A stretch of DNA of 64,000 nt. It comes from Luteimonas sp. 9C. Lineage in GTDB: Bacteria; Pseudomonadota; Gammaproteobacteria; Xanthomonadales; Xanthomonadaceae. A program made the position numbers and the translations under genes. The number at the start of each line of letters is the position of its first letter. Positions within the stretch are counted from its first letter, which is position 1. The notes beneath the pieces were generated by a model that saw nothing but the letters and a program-made list of their open reading frames with translations, did not search any database and was not told the DNA's origin. Below, one piece after another: positions 52,493-61,273 of this stretch. The stretch lies in NCBI RefSeq assembly GCF_902506295.1, contig NZ_LR733312.1, forward strand, positions 62,001 through 126,000, written 5' to 3'.

Positions 52493-54025
52493 GTGAAGAT
52501 TAAGGTGCTTGTTGTTTTCCACGAAGTTATGATGCGGAAAATCCTGCGTCTGAATGCTCGCTTTGATCGGGACTTCTTTGCGTCGGATCTATGGGTGCGG
52601 GGGCCTAACTCCACCAGTAGGTTGAATCTCGCAAATTATCTGGCGTTTCTTCATCTGAAGAAGGCGTTTGATATCGAGTTCATCTGGGCGGAGTCCTTCT
52701 CGACGGAACTTGAGGAGAAGCTCAGGTGGGCGGACCTCGTCGTAATCAACCAGGTCCCACGTAAATCCAGCATTGCCTTTTTGAACGAGTTCGCTCGTTG
52801 GGCTCGTGAGAATGAGTTACTGGCAAAGGTTATTTTCGGAACGGAGTTGACGTGGTTTAAAGAGCTCAAAGTCGAGGCCATCGATCGCGAGACGCTGGAC
52901 TTTGCCTACTTCGAGAACGTGCTCTTGAGGCATACAGCGAGAACTGACCGTGAGTTGTATGCCGACGATGCGGGTCATCGTGCGCGTTTGCAAGAATTCG
53001 AGCTCGGGATCGATACGGAGGTTGTGAAATGTGAGACACCCGCGACGGAGCGAAAATACATCACCTTTGTGCGTGCTCCGGATGGGCGTGTCACCAAGAA
53101 CAACGACGCAATCGATAGGATCCGCGCGCTCGTGCAGGCGTCCGATGCTCTTAAGTCGTATGAGATCGTCGAGATGGCGCCCCCGTACTCGACTGTTGAG
53201 TACTGGGATGTAATGTCGAATAGCGCATTTTTTGTGTTCACTTCTAACGGCGAGACATTTAGCTACTGCTTAAATGATGCCAAGGCCCTCGGTGTGATTT
53301 CATTTTATCCCGAGCATATGTATTACTCGGCTGTCGGTAACGGTTACGCGGTGGAAAGTTATCCTTGGTCGGGCATCAAGTTCAAGAATGATGAGCAGCT
53401 CCTCGCGATGATGGAGCGCCTGGCGTTGGACCCGGACGCAATGATGGTTGAGTCAGCGCGATCCCGGCAGGTCGTAATTGAGAACTTCTCGGTAGCTAGG
53501 TTGGTCGAGAAGTGGAGAGCACTTCTCACTGGGAAAGCTCTTTGCACTGAGACGCTCTATTTGTTCGATGGCACGAAGCATGTGGATGTCGAAGAGCTGT
53601 CGAAAGCGTGTCGTGCGCATGGGGCGCAGTACGCGATGCCGTATCGGAATGTCGGCCCGTTGAGCGCTGGTGTCGATCAGCTCACCAGGCACCTGCCGGA
53701 CCATGACTTGGTACTGCTTCGGTATTTCGTTGACCAAGTGAACGATGGGGGTCTACGTAGGAGCGTCGTCAAAGACGCCGTGGGAATGATTCCAGGCGCC
53801 GGAGTTGAGGTCCGCAGGGAGAGCAACGACGAATCAGCGAGGTTCATGCAACTTCTATGCAGAACCTACAGCATTGGCGAAGTGGTTCTCGACCCGTCTC
53901 TGGAAGGAAGCACGGTTCATCTCGCACTGGATGCGGTTCGAGTATTTGATTGCATCGGAGCTCCCCTTAGAGAGATCGATGTGCGTGTTTTGGCAGAATT
54001 GTCTGACAACGATCCTGTCTCCTGA
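52493..54025 (+). CDS. Probable GT-B-fold glycosyltransferase, AT-rich
   Basis: 510 aa. The first ~360 residues look like a GT-B protein: a Rossmann-like start (MKIKVLVVFHEVMMRK), and the C-terminal-half phrase FFVFTSNGETFSYCLNDAKALGVISFYPEH followed by FSVARLVEKWRALL, which matches the donor-site and closing helix of GT4-type enzymes. The last ~150 residues are unrecognised. Codon use is markedly richer in A/T than neighbours (for example about 40% GC over 53221-53280), suggesting transfer. The start is GTG (52493) with GAGAGG upstream. Confidence 0.78.
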   Translation: MKIKVLVVFHEVMMRKILRLNARFDRDFFASDLWVRGPNSTSRLNLANYLAFLHLKKAFDIEFIWAESFSTELEEKLRWADLVVINQVPRKSSIAFLNEFARWARENELLAKVIFGTELTWFKELKVEAIDRETLDFAYFENVLLRHTARTDRELYADDAGHRARLQEFELGIDTEVVKCETPATERKYITFVRAPDGRVTKNNDAIDRIRALVQASDALKSYEIVEMAPPYSTVEYWDVMSNSAFFVFTSNGETFSYCLNDAKALGVISFYPEHMYYSAVGNGYAVESYPWSGIKFKNDEQLLAMMERLALDPDAMMVESARSRQVVIENFSVARLVEKWRALLTGKALCTETLYLFDGTKHVDVEELSKACRAHGAQYAMPYRNVGPLSAGVDQLTRHLPDHDLVLLRYFVDQVNDGGLRRSVVKDAVGMIPGAGVEVRRESNDESARFMQLLCRTYSIGEVVLDPSLEGSTVHLALDAVRVFDCIGAPLREIDVRVLAELSDNDPVS

Positions 54026-54046
54026 TACCTGCCTGGGAATGGTTTA

Positions 54047-55504
54047 GTGGCCAAATTGTTGATATGGGATCTGGATGACACTTTGTGGCAGGGGACATTG
54101 GCCGAGGGCGATGTCCCTGCCATTTTCGACAGCCGGGTCGACGCTATCAAGCGCTTGAATGTTGCTGGGGTTGTCAACTCGATCTGTTCCAAGAACAATC
54201 TGCAGGCAGCTAGGTTTGAGCTCGAGCGATTCGGCCTCTGGAATGAGTTTGTGTTTCCAGAGATATCTTTCGAGCCTAAAGGAGAGCTCATCAAGCGCAT
54301 CATTAGCGATATGCAGCTCCGGGCGCCCGACGTGGTGTTCATCGACGATAACGAGATGAACTTGCGGGAAGTCGAGTTCGTCAATCCCGGGATTCGCACG
54401 ATCGATGCGCGGGGCAGCGACGTCGAAGTATTCCTTGCAGACCTGCTGGAGAAGACCAAAGGCATCAGCAAATCGCGCATTCCGGAATATCGGATTCTGG
54501 AGCAGAAGCGCGCCGATCGTGAAGCGGACCAGTCATCTAACGAGGAGTTCCTGCGTTCGTGCGACATCGCAGTGGCCATGGTGCGCAGGACCGACAATCT
54601 TCGTTACGCCGGTCGCATCGAAGAGCTGATCAACCGCACGAACCAGCTGAACTTCACCAAGTCGCGCGTCGCGCCCGGCTCGATGCCGGAATACATCATC
54701 GACGTCGCCCACAACGAAACCTATTCAGTGTTCGTCTGGGACCGGTATGGCTACTACGGCCTGGTGGGTTTTGCCGCGGTGGAGAACAAGACGGTCCTGC
54801 GTCATTTCCTGTTCTCGTGCAGGACCATGAACATGGGCGTCGAGACTGCAGTGGCTTCGGTGCTCAAGAAGACGTTCAAGTCGATCAAGCCGCCGGTCGA
54901 TACGACCAAGCCGGACTGGATCAGGCTGGTGCAAGCGGACTCGGAGGAGTTCGCGCAGCGGGTCGTGGCAGAGGCTGAGTCCTTTACGCCGACCATCCGG
55001 GTGATGGCCAACTGCCAGTCCGGGGCCATTGCGCACTATATGGGCGGACAGGACGTCGAGTTCGACAACTGGCCGCGTACTTTCAAGCTGGAGGACGCGC
55101 TGGGCTCCGGCCTGGGCGAGTCGCCACATCCGCTGCTGATCTACGGCGCCTTCTTCGACTACGACACGCGGTACTGGTCGACCCCGCCGAGCGATTCGGT
55201 GTATCGAAGCGCGGCGGAGCGGCTGATTGGCTCGACACGGGAAGCCGGGAGCCGGCTGATCGTGATCCTGCCTAAACCCGAGTTCAGCCAGGAGCGGGCT
55301 GTGGACGGCATTACCTCTGAGCGCTTCGCCCGGCTCAACGCGATCTGGAGCGAGCTCGCAGGCCAAGAGGAGCATATGGAGCTAGTCCAGCTGGGGGTGG
55401 ACGTGCCGCTGGGGGACGTGACCGATCCACGCCACTTCGACCGCACTACGCTCAAGCTGCTGGGTGAGCTGATGCGTAAGCGTGCCACCGTGGGCGTGCA
55501 TTGA
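54047..55504 (+). CDS. FkbH-like HAD-IIIC protein with C-terminal SGNH-like domain
   Basis: 485 aa, GTG start. N-terminal HAD-IIIC domain: LLIWDLDDTLWQGTL with D8 and D10 as catalytic aspartates, VNSICSKNN and DVVFIDDNEMNLREV. Then the FkbH acyltransferase-like region with EELINRTNQLNFT (~193-205). From ~315 a further domain begins RVMANCQSGAIAHYM, with Ser325, and ends DPRHFDRTTLKLLG with a DxxHF motif (D460, H463), an SGNH-like ending. In usual FkbH proteins an SGNH-like domain comes before the HAD domain; here the order is reversed. Members load or transfer glyceryl/acyl groups in polyketide and polysaccharide loci. The first ~350 bp share the AT-rich style of the gene before. Confidence 0.82.
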   Translation: MAKLLIWDLDDTLWQGTLAEGDVPAIFDSRVDAIKRLNVAGVVNSICSKNNLQAARFELERFGLWNEFVFPEISFEPKGELIKRIISDMQLRAPDVVFIDDNEMNLREVEFVNPGIRTIDARGSDVEVFLADLLEKTKGISKSRIPEYRILEQKRADREADQSSNEEFLRSCDIAVAMVRRTDNLRYAGRIEELINRTNQLNFTKSRVAPGSMPEYIIDVAHNETYSVFVWDRYGYYGLVGFAAVENKTVLRHFLFSCRTMNMGVETAVASVLKKTFKSIKPPVDTTKPDWIRLVQADSEEFAQRVVAEAESFTPTIRVMANCQSGAIAHYMGGQDVEFDNWPRTFKLEDALGSGLGESPHPLLIYGAFFDYDTRYWSTPPSDSVYRSAAERLIGSTREAGSRLIVILPKPEFSQERAVDGITSERFARLNAIWSELAGQEEHMELVQLGVDVPLGDVTDPRHFDRTTLKLLGELMRKRATVGVH

Positions 55505-58392
55505 GCGGGCTGGCGGCCGTGCCGGCCGGCACGGCGGGTGGCTCGAAGCATCATTTCAGGCCGGATATCCAGGGGCTGCGCGCGATCGCGGTCCTGCTGG
55601 TGCTGGTCTACCACGTCTGGCCCGACCTGCTGCCGGGCGGCTTCATCGGTGTGGACGTGTTTTTCGTCATTTCCGGATTCCTGATCACATCGCTACTGAA
55701 GCGGGAACTGGAACTGCACGGTCGTATCGGGTTTGCTGCTTTCTATGCGAGGCGGGTGAAGCGGTTGCTGCCCGCGGCGCTCGTGGTGCTGGCGGCGATC
55801 CTCATAGGTACCCTGCTGTTTCTGCCTGTCACCAACTGGCGCTCGGCGAGCCATGAGGTGGCCGCAGCCGCGCTCTACGTGGAAAATTGGTGGCTGGTGC
55901 ATCAGGCGGTCGACTACCTCGCGCTGGACGGCGCAGCGTCCCCTGTCCAGCACTTCTGGTCGCTTTCGGTCGAAGAGCAGTTCTATTTCTTCTGGCCCGT
56001 GCTGCTGGCGTCCGCCTGGTTCGTGGGTCGGCGGCGCGGTGGGTTGTCCACCACCATTGGGCTGCTCGGTCTGGTGTTGGCGGGCTCCCTTGTCTATTCG
56101 GTCTCGTCCGGGCTGGCCGGGGACTCTGCGGCCTATTTCTCGACGCTGACACGGATCTGGCAGCTGGCTGCGGGCGGCCTGCTTGTTTTCCTGCCTGTGG
56201 CACGCGCTGCAAGCGCGTTTGCTTGCCTGCTGGTGGGGCTGGTCGCGATCGCCCTCTCCGCGCTGCTGTTGTCCGGTGAGCTTCCTTATCCTGGATATCT
56301 GGCCTTGGGCCCCACGCTGGGAGCGGCGTTGGCCCTGTACGGCGGAAGCGCGTTTGGGCGCAGTTTCACGACGCGCTGGCTGGCTTCCACGCCGGCTGGA
56401 TTCGTGGGCGATATCTCGTATTCGCTCTATCTGTGGCATTGGCCACTGATCGTCTTTTACAAGGCATGGGCGGGCGCCGATCCGGGATTGCTGGACGGTC
56501 TCGCCTTGATCGCAGCTGCGCTGGGACTCGCGGCGTTGACCAAGCGTTACGTGGAAGATCCTTTCCGTGGGAACTCCGGTTCCGCAGCCCACTGGCGCAC
56601 GATTGCGTCCGGCTTGGCGGCCAGCCTGCTGATCGTACTGGCAGCGTTGTGGGTGGCATCCACCGTAGGCGGTGACAGCGGGCAGCCAGCGACTATCGAA
56701 GATTCCCGTTATCCGGGCGCGATGGTGATGCTGCGCCAGGAGCCGCTGCAGGATCCAGTACCCGATGAGTTCCTGCCGAGGCTGCCGCATGTCGAGCAGG
56801 ATGTTGCCGACGCCTATCAGCAGGACTGCATCCAGAGTATTGGCGGGACCGAAGTCAAGCCGTGTCGGTACGGTGATCCGGGGGCCCGGCTTCGCATTGC
56901 CGTCGTCGGTGACTCGCATGCCGTCCATTGGCTGCCTGCCTTCGAGCTGTTGGCCCGAGATCATGACGTTTATATCGAAGGACTGACCAAGACCAGCTGC
57001 ATCACCTCAGGGCTGCCTGTTTATCACCAGAAGCTGACGAAGCCCTACGTGCAGTGCAACGCCTGGACGCGCAATGTCATCGATTATCTCAATCAGCAGG
57101 CATTTGATCTGGTGGTCGTCAGCCAGTCGCCGAGGCATCGCATTGCAGGTCGGGAGGCGCGGAGCCCGCAGTCCCAGGCGGACGATATTGCACGTGGCAT
57201 GGCCGCCGTCTGGTCCGGCCTCGGCAAGGAGACGAAGCTTGCGGTGATCCGTCCGACGCCCTGGCAGACCACGCTGGTTCGTGACTGCGTGGCGAGCAAT
57301 GAACCGCCTTACGATGTCTGTGCGGGGGAGCAGGACAAGGTGCTGTTCCACAATGCGCTGTCCAGCTTCGCGGGTATGTCCGGTCTCCCGCTTCTGGATT
57401 TCACCGACCTGTTCTGTCGTGATGGCCGTTGCCCGCCCGTGATCGGCAACGTGTTCGTGTATCGCGACTCCCACCATGTCACGGCCAGCTACATGCGTAC
57501 GCTGTCACCGGCACTGGCGCAAAGGCTGGGAGTGACGTTGCCGCCTCGACTCGGGCCACGGGCCCCGACGGCCGAGCGTTCTGCCGTGGTGTCGACGCCA
57601 TCGCCGGAACTGGCAGCAGCGGACCGAGACGATGCCTTCGGCCATGGATGTGTGCAGCCGCTCAGGCATGCAACTCTCAAAGTATGCAGGTACGGGGCCA
57701 AGCTGGAGTCATCACGACTGCGCGTTGCAGTGGTAGGGGATGCGACGGGCGCTAATATCCTGCCAGCGCTGAAGGAAAATGCAGTCGAGCGCGGCTGGCG
57801 TATCGAGACCTACCTCAAGGAAAGCTGTTTCTGGTCCGATAGACCGGTCTGGAACAGGAAGCTGCGCCGGGCCTACACCGAGTGCACTGCCTGGAGCGAG
57901 CGCGTAACGCGGGCCGTGATTCAGTCCCGGCCGGATATTGTCTTGCTCGCACAGTCGCCGACCTACACCGACGATCGCTCGCGCACGATCGAGTATGCGA
58001 CGCCGCGATTGGCAGCCGGGTCCGCCTCCCTGGTGCGGGAGCTGCAGGAAGCGGGTCTCAACGTGGTTGCACTGCGATCGCTGCCACTGCTTTCCAAGAG
58101 CGTGCCGCAGTGTCTTTTGATGCGCGGGGATGTGTCTGCTTGCGGAGACGAGCGTGCGAGCAGTCTGAGAACAGGGCCGTTGGACGTGGTTGCCATGGAG
58201 ACGCCGGGGGTATCGCAGCTCGATCTGTCGAGTGCGTTCTGCGACGGTTCCAGATGCGAGCCGATTATCGATGGCGTGCTGGTCTATCGCGACAGCACCC
58301 AGCCGACCCGGACGTTCATGCAGGCACTGTCGCCCACGGTGCAGGCGCAATTGATCTCGGCGTCGCGCGCTGAACCGTCGACGCGCCCATGA
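55501..58392 (+). CDS. O-acyltransferase (AT3) with two tandem SGNH domains
   Basis: 963 aa. N-terminal acyltransferase-3 membrane domain (~18-385, ten helices) with RPDIQGLRAIAVLLVLVYHV and GGFIGVDVFFVISGFLIT, then two SGNH domains. SGNH-1 (~440-690) is complete: GDSH at 470-473 with Ser472, and DxxH at D656/H659 (VYRDSHHVT). SGNH-2 (~710-955) copies the plan but reads GDAT (Ser replaced by Ala748) and DSTQ (His replaced by Gln934), so it lacks catalysis. AT3-SGNH proteins O-acetylate surface polysaccharide in the periplasm. Starts with TTG overlapping the FkbH stop; a downstream GTG (55519) is possible. Confidence 0.92.
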   Translation: MSGLAAVPAGTAGGSKHHFRPDIQGLRAIAVLLVLVYHVWPDLLPGGFIGVDVFFVISGFLITSLLKRELELHGRIGFAAFYARRVKRLLPAALVVLAAILIGTLLFLPVTNWRSASHEVAAAALYVENWWLVHQAVDYLALDGAASPVQHFWSLSVEEQFYFFWPVLLASAWFVGRRRGGLSTTIGLLGLVLAGSLVYSVSSGLAGDSAAYFSTLTRIWQLAAGGLLVFLPVARAASAFACLLVGLVAIALSALLLSGELPYPGYLALGPTLGAALALYGGSAFGRSFTTRWLASTPAGFVGDISYSLYLWHWPLIVFYKAWAGADPGLLDGLALIAAALGLAALTKRYVEDPFRGNSGSAAHWRTIASGLAASLLIVLAALWVASTVGGDSGQPATIEDSRYPGAMVMLRQEPLQDPVPDEFLPRLPHVEQDVADAYQQDCIQSIGGTEVKPCRYGDPGARLRIAVVGDSHAVHWLPAFELLARDHDVYIEGLTKTSCITSGLPVYHQKLTKPYVQCNAWTRNVIDYLNQQAFDLVVVSQSPRHRIAGREARSPQSQADDIARGMAAVWSGLGKETKLAVIRPTPWQTTLVRDCVASNEPPYDVCAGEQDKVLFHNALSSFAGMSGLPLLDFTDLFCRDGRCPPVIGNVFVYRDSHHVTASYMRTLSPALAQRLGVTLPPRLGPRAPTAERSAVVSTPSPELAAADRDDAFGHGCVQPLRHATLKVCRYGAKLESSRLRVAVVGDATGANILPALKENAVERGWRIETYLKESCFWSDRPVWNRKLRRAYTECTAWSERVTRAVIQSRPDIVLLAQSPTYTDDRSRTIEYATPRLAAGSASLVRELQEAGLNVVALRSLPLLSKSVPQCLLMRGDVSACGDERASSLRTGPLDVVAMETPGVSQLDLSSAFCDGSRCEPIIDGVLVYRDSTQPTRTFMQALSPTVQAQLISASRAEPSTRP

Positions 58393-58473
58393 TGTGAGCT
58401 TGATTTCATTACGATTATTCTTTGCGCCCGGTCGGAAGACCCTTTACTCACCGAACACCCCCGGAGTGACTCC

Positions 58474-58977
58474 ATGAAATCGAAATTCCTGCTGGCAGCG
58501 CCATTGGCTCTGGCCTTTGCGCTGTCGGGCTGCAACCGGTCCGATACGCCCACGACAAGCACCGCTGACGATTCGCCAGCAGCCCCCGCTTCCCAGCCCG
58601 CGCCAGCCGCAACGACAGGCCGCGACAGCTTGGCGATTGGGAATGGATTCGCCCTTCCCCGAGGTTTCGCGATGCGCTCCAGGTCGACGAGTGGCGAGGG
58701 CGCCGATATCTCCCACGTTGCGCGAGCCGAATTCGAGGGTTCGACCGCGCAAGCGGCGAACGTGCTGCGCAGAGCGTTCGATGAGGCCGGTTTCCAGCAG
58801 GTCAGTACGAGCGAGGATGCCGAGGGCGTCGCCACCCGGATTTTCCGTTCCGCCGCCGGGCAGCGGGTCCGGGTCGTGTTCGTGCCGAAGGGTCCCGCTC
58901 TCAAGGTCGAGCTCCAGATGGCGGATGCCTCTGGCCTTGCGACGTTCTATTGGCAGGATGTCGTCGCTTCGAACTGA
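58474..58977 (+). CDS. Small lipoprotein, possibly related to the one at 51484
   Basis: 167 aa. Type II signal peptide with lipobox LSGC (Cys20), low-complexity Ser/Thr/Ala/Pro linker to about residue 50, then a globular domain containing NVLRRAFDEAGFQQVSTSED and SAAGQRVRVVFVPKG. These align with ALKLAGFETRTNES and SGAGQAKVAVRPD of the earlier lipoprotein, with equal spacing. GGAG 8 nt before the ATG. It closes the plus-strand run of the island. Confidence 0.75.
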   Translation: MKSKFLLAAPLALAFALSGCNRSDTPTTSTADDSPAAPASQPAPAATTGRDSLAIGNGFALPRGFAMRSRSTSGEGADISHVARAEFEGSTAQAANVLRRAFDEAGFQQVSTSEDAEGVATRIFRSAAGQRVRVVFVPKGPALKVELQMADASGLATFYWQDVVASN

Positions 58978-59073
58978 GTGATTCGATCCCGGTGCCTGTC
59001 TGGTTTCAGCAGGTGCCGGGCTGCGAGACCGCCAGCCAGACGCGGAACCGCGGTTCCGATGGATTGCTCGGCA

Positions 59074-60213
59074 TCAGGCGGGTGGGGTGAGGTGTCCGGT
59101 GATAATCGTCGCAATCCGTTCCGATGCCTTGCCATCGCCATAGGGATTTCTCGCTCCGGGCGTGGCCGGCGGGCTCGCCCGCTCGTCGAGCAGATGTTCC
59201 ACTGCGTTCCTGATGCGGGCGGGGTCAGTCCCGACCAGTCGGATTGCACCTGATGCGACGCCTTCGGGGCGTTCCGTTGCTTCCCTCATGAGCAGGACTG
59301 GCGTCCCCAGGGACGGCGCTTCTTCCTGGATTCCTCCGGAGTCGGTCAGGATCAGGTCTGCGCGTTGCATCAGCCTCACGAAGGGCAAGTATTCAAGCGG
59401 CTCGATCAGCGAGATGCCGGGGATATGCCCCAGCGCGCGCTGCGCTGGTCCACGGATGTTCGGATTGGGGTGAACCGGGTATATGACGTCCAGACCCAGC
59501 GCTGCGATCTCCTGCAGCGAACGGCAGATCCGTTCGAACCCTTCACCAAAATTCTCGCGTCTGTGACTGGTGACGAGCACGAGTCCACGCCGACCGGTGC
59601 TGGGGGGCAATGCAGCGTCAAGCCGCGCCTGCAGCATGGTGTCTGCGTCGATCCCTGCTGCCGCCTGCAGGATCGCATCCACGGCGGTATTGCCCGTCAC
59701 GTGGATTCGGTCAGCTGGAATGCCCTCTTGTAGAAGGTTGCGTGCCGAGAGATCAGTCGGTGCGAAGTGCAGACTGCCGAGGGGTGAGGTGAGCCTTCGG
59801 TTCATCTCCTCGGGGAAGGGTGCTGACATGTCGTGGGTGCGCAAACCAGCCTCGACATGCCCGACCGGGACCTGCCTGTAGAACGCCGCCATTGCGGCGG
59901 CAAGTGTGGTCGTGGTGTCACCATGGACCAGGACCAGATCGGGTCCGACTTCCCCGATCGCCCGGTGGATTCCATTGAGGGCGCGACCGAACAGGTCGGG
60001 CAGCGTCTGATCGGGACGCATCAGGTCGAGATCGATATCGGGATCGATCGAAAAGAAAGACAGCACCTGATCGAGCATCCCGCGGTGCTGCGCAGACACC
60101 ACGACGATCGCCGAGAGCCCCGCCGACTGGCGAACTGCCTTGATGACAGGGGCCATCTTGATCGCTTCGGGGCGGGTGCCGAAGACGAACATGACCTTCT
60201 TGACGTTGGACAT
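59074..60213 (-). CDS. wecB: UDP-N-acetylglucosamine 2-epimerase (non-hydrolysing)
   Basis: 379-aa GT-B-like epimerase making UDP-ManNAc from UDP-GlcNAc. Family blocks: [18 protein letters not shown] at the start, [51 protein letters not shown] and [20 protein letters not shown]. All catalytic acidic and His residues of the family are in place. ATG 60213 preferred to GTG 60216. Convergent with the lipoprotein and in line with etfA/etfB on the minus strand. Feeds ManNAc-type sugar into the O-chain. Confidence 0.95.
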   Translation of the reverse strand: MSNVKKVMFVFGTRPEAIKMAPVIKAVRQSAGLSAIVVVSAQHRGMLDQVLSFFSIDPDIDLDLMRPDQTLPDLFGRALNGIHRAIGEVGPDLVLVHGDTTTTLAAAMAAFYRQVPVGHVEAGLRTHDMSAPFPEEMNRRLTSPLGSLHFAPTDLSARNLLQEGIPADRIHVTGNTAVDAILQAAAGIDADTMLQARLDAALPPSTGRRGLVLVTSHRRENFGEGFERICRSLQEIAALGLDVIYPVHPNPNIRGPAQRALGHIPGISLIEPLEYLPFVRLMQRADLILTDSGGIQEEAPSLGTPVLLMREATERPEGVASGAIRLVGTDPARIRNAVEHLLDERASPPATPGARNPYGDGKASERIATIITGHLTPPA

Positions 60214-60262
60214 CACGCTGCTGTCAGAGGAGGGCGCGGGTTTCTGCGGGGAATGGGCGCGC

Positions 60263-61204
60263 TCAGAGCGCGGCCTCCAGCTCTGGCAGCACCTTGAACA
60301 GATCGCCCACCAGGCCGATGTCCGCGATTTCGAAGATCGGCGCGTCGGCGTCCTTGTTGATGGCGACGATCGTGCCCGCGTCCTTGATGCCGGTCAGGTG
60401 CTGGATCGCACCGCTGATGCCGATGGCGACATACAGCTCCGGTGCGATGATCTTGCCTGTCTGGCCGACCTGTAGTTCGTTGGGTACATAACCGGCGTCG
60501 ACCGCAGCGCGCGAGGCGCCGACAGCCGCGCCGAGCTTGTCGGCGAAGTCGAAGACGATTTTGAAGTTCTCTTCCGAGCCGACACCGCGGCCGCCGGAGA
60601 CGACACGCCTGGCGCTCTGCAGGTCGGGGCGGTCGGTGCTGCCCGCGGCCAGGCCGATGAAGCGGGTGTGCGTGGGCAGTTCCGCGTCGACGCTGGTGGA
60701 CTCGATCGCGGCGCTGCCGCCGCGTGCAGCTTCCTGCCAGGACGCGGTGCGTACCGTGGCGACGACCGGCTGGTCGGCCGGGGCTTCGACGGTGACGATC
60801 GCATTGCCGGCATAGATCGGGCGCTTGAACACGTGGCTGCTCTCGACGGTCATCAGGTCGGAGATCTGGTTCACGCCCAGCAGTGCGGCAACCACCGGCA
60901 GCAGGTCCTTGCCGAACGTGGTCGATGGCGCAAACACGTGGCTGTATCCGGCAGCGAGCTTGGCGATCTGGGGGCCGAGGACCTGCGCGAGCGCCTGTGC
61001 GTTTGCCGGATTGGCGACAGCCAGCACTTTGGATACGCCGGCAATCGTGGCGGCCTCGGCGGCGGCGCCGGCCGGATCGGCGGCGAACACCGCGACGTCG
61101 ATGGACTCGGGCGACAGCGCCTGCGCCGCGGCGACGGTTTTGGCGGTCGCGCTGGCATTCAGGGTGCCGTCGAGGTGCTCGGCGATGACAAGGACTTTGG
61201 ACAT
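60263..61204 (-). CDS. etfA: Electron transfer flavoprotein, alpha subunit
   Basis: 313 aa. The N-terminal [21 protein letters not shown] and C-terminal FAD-binding segment [30 protein letters not shown] with [26 protein letters not shown] are diagnostic for EtfA/FixB. With EtfB it passes electrons from acyl-CoA and other dehydrogenases to the quinone pool. AGGAGA lies just before the twin ATG codons (61207, 61204). It marks the right border of the Xanthomonas-type LPS locus. Confidence 0.97.
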   Translation of the reverse strand: MSKVLVIAEHLDGTLNASATAKTVAAAQALSPESIDVAVFAADPAGAAAEAATIAGVSKVLAVANPANAQALAQVLGPQIAKLAAGYSHVFAPSTTFGKDLLPVVAALLGVNQISDLMTVESSHVFKRPIYAGNAIVTVEAPADQPVVATVRTASWQEAARGGSAAIESTSVDAELPTHTRFIGLAAGSTDRPDLQSARRVVSGGRGVGSEENFKIVFDFADKLGAAVGASRAAVDAGYVPNELQVGQTGKIIAPELYVAIGISGAIQHLTGIKDAGTIVAINKDADAPIFEIADIGLVGDLFKVLPELEAAL

Positions 61205-61273
61205 CATGTTCTCCTGCGATCCGGCCCCGGGCCGGACGTCACTGGGCGCCCGCGTGCGCGGGAGCAACGGAAT

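Noticed and set aside
38828-60213. Search for insertion-sequence or integrase remnants explaining the O-antigen island
   Set aside because: No transposase-like frame, terminal inverted repeats or tRNA attachment site was seen at either border.
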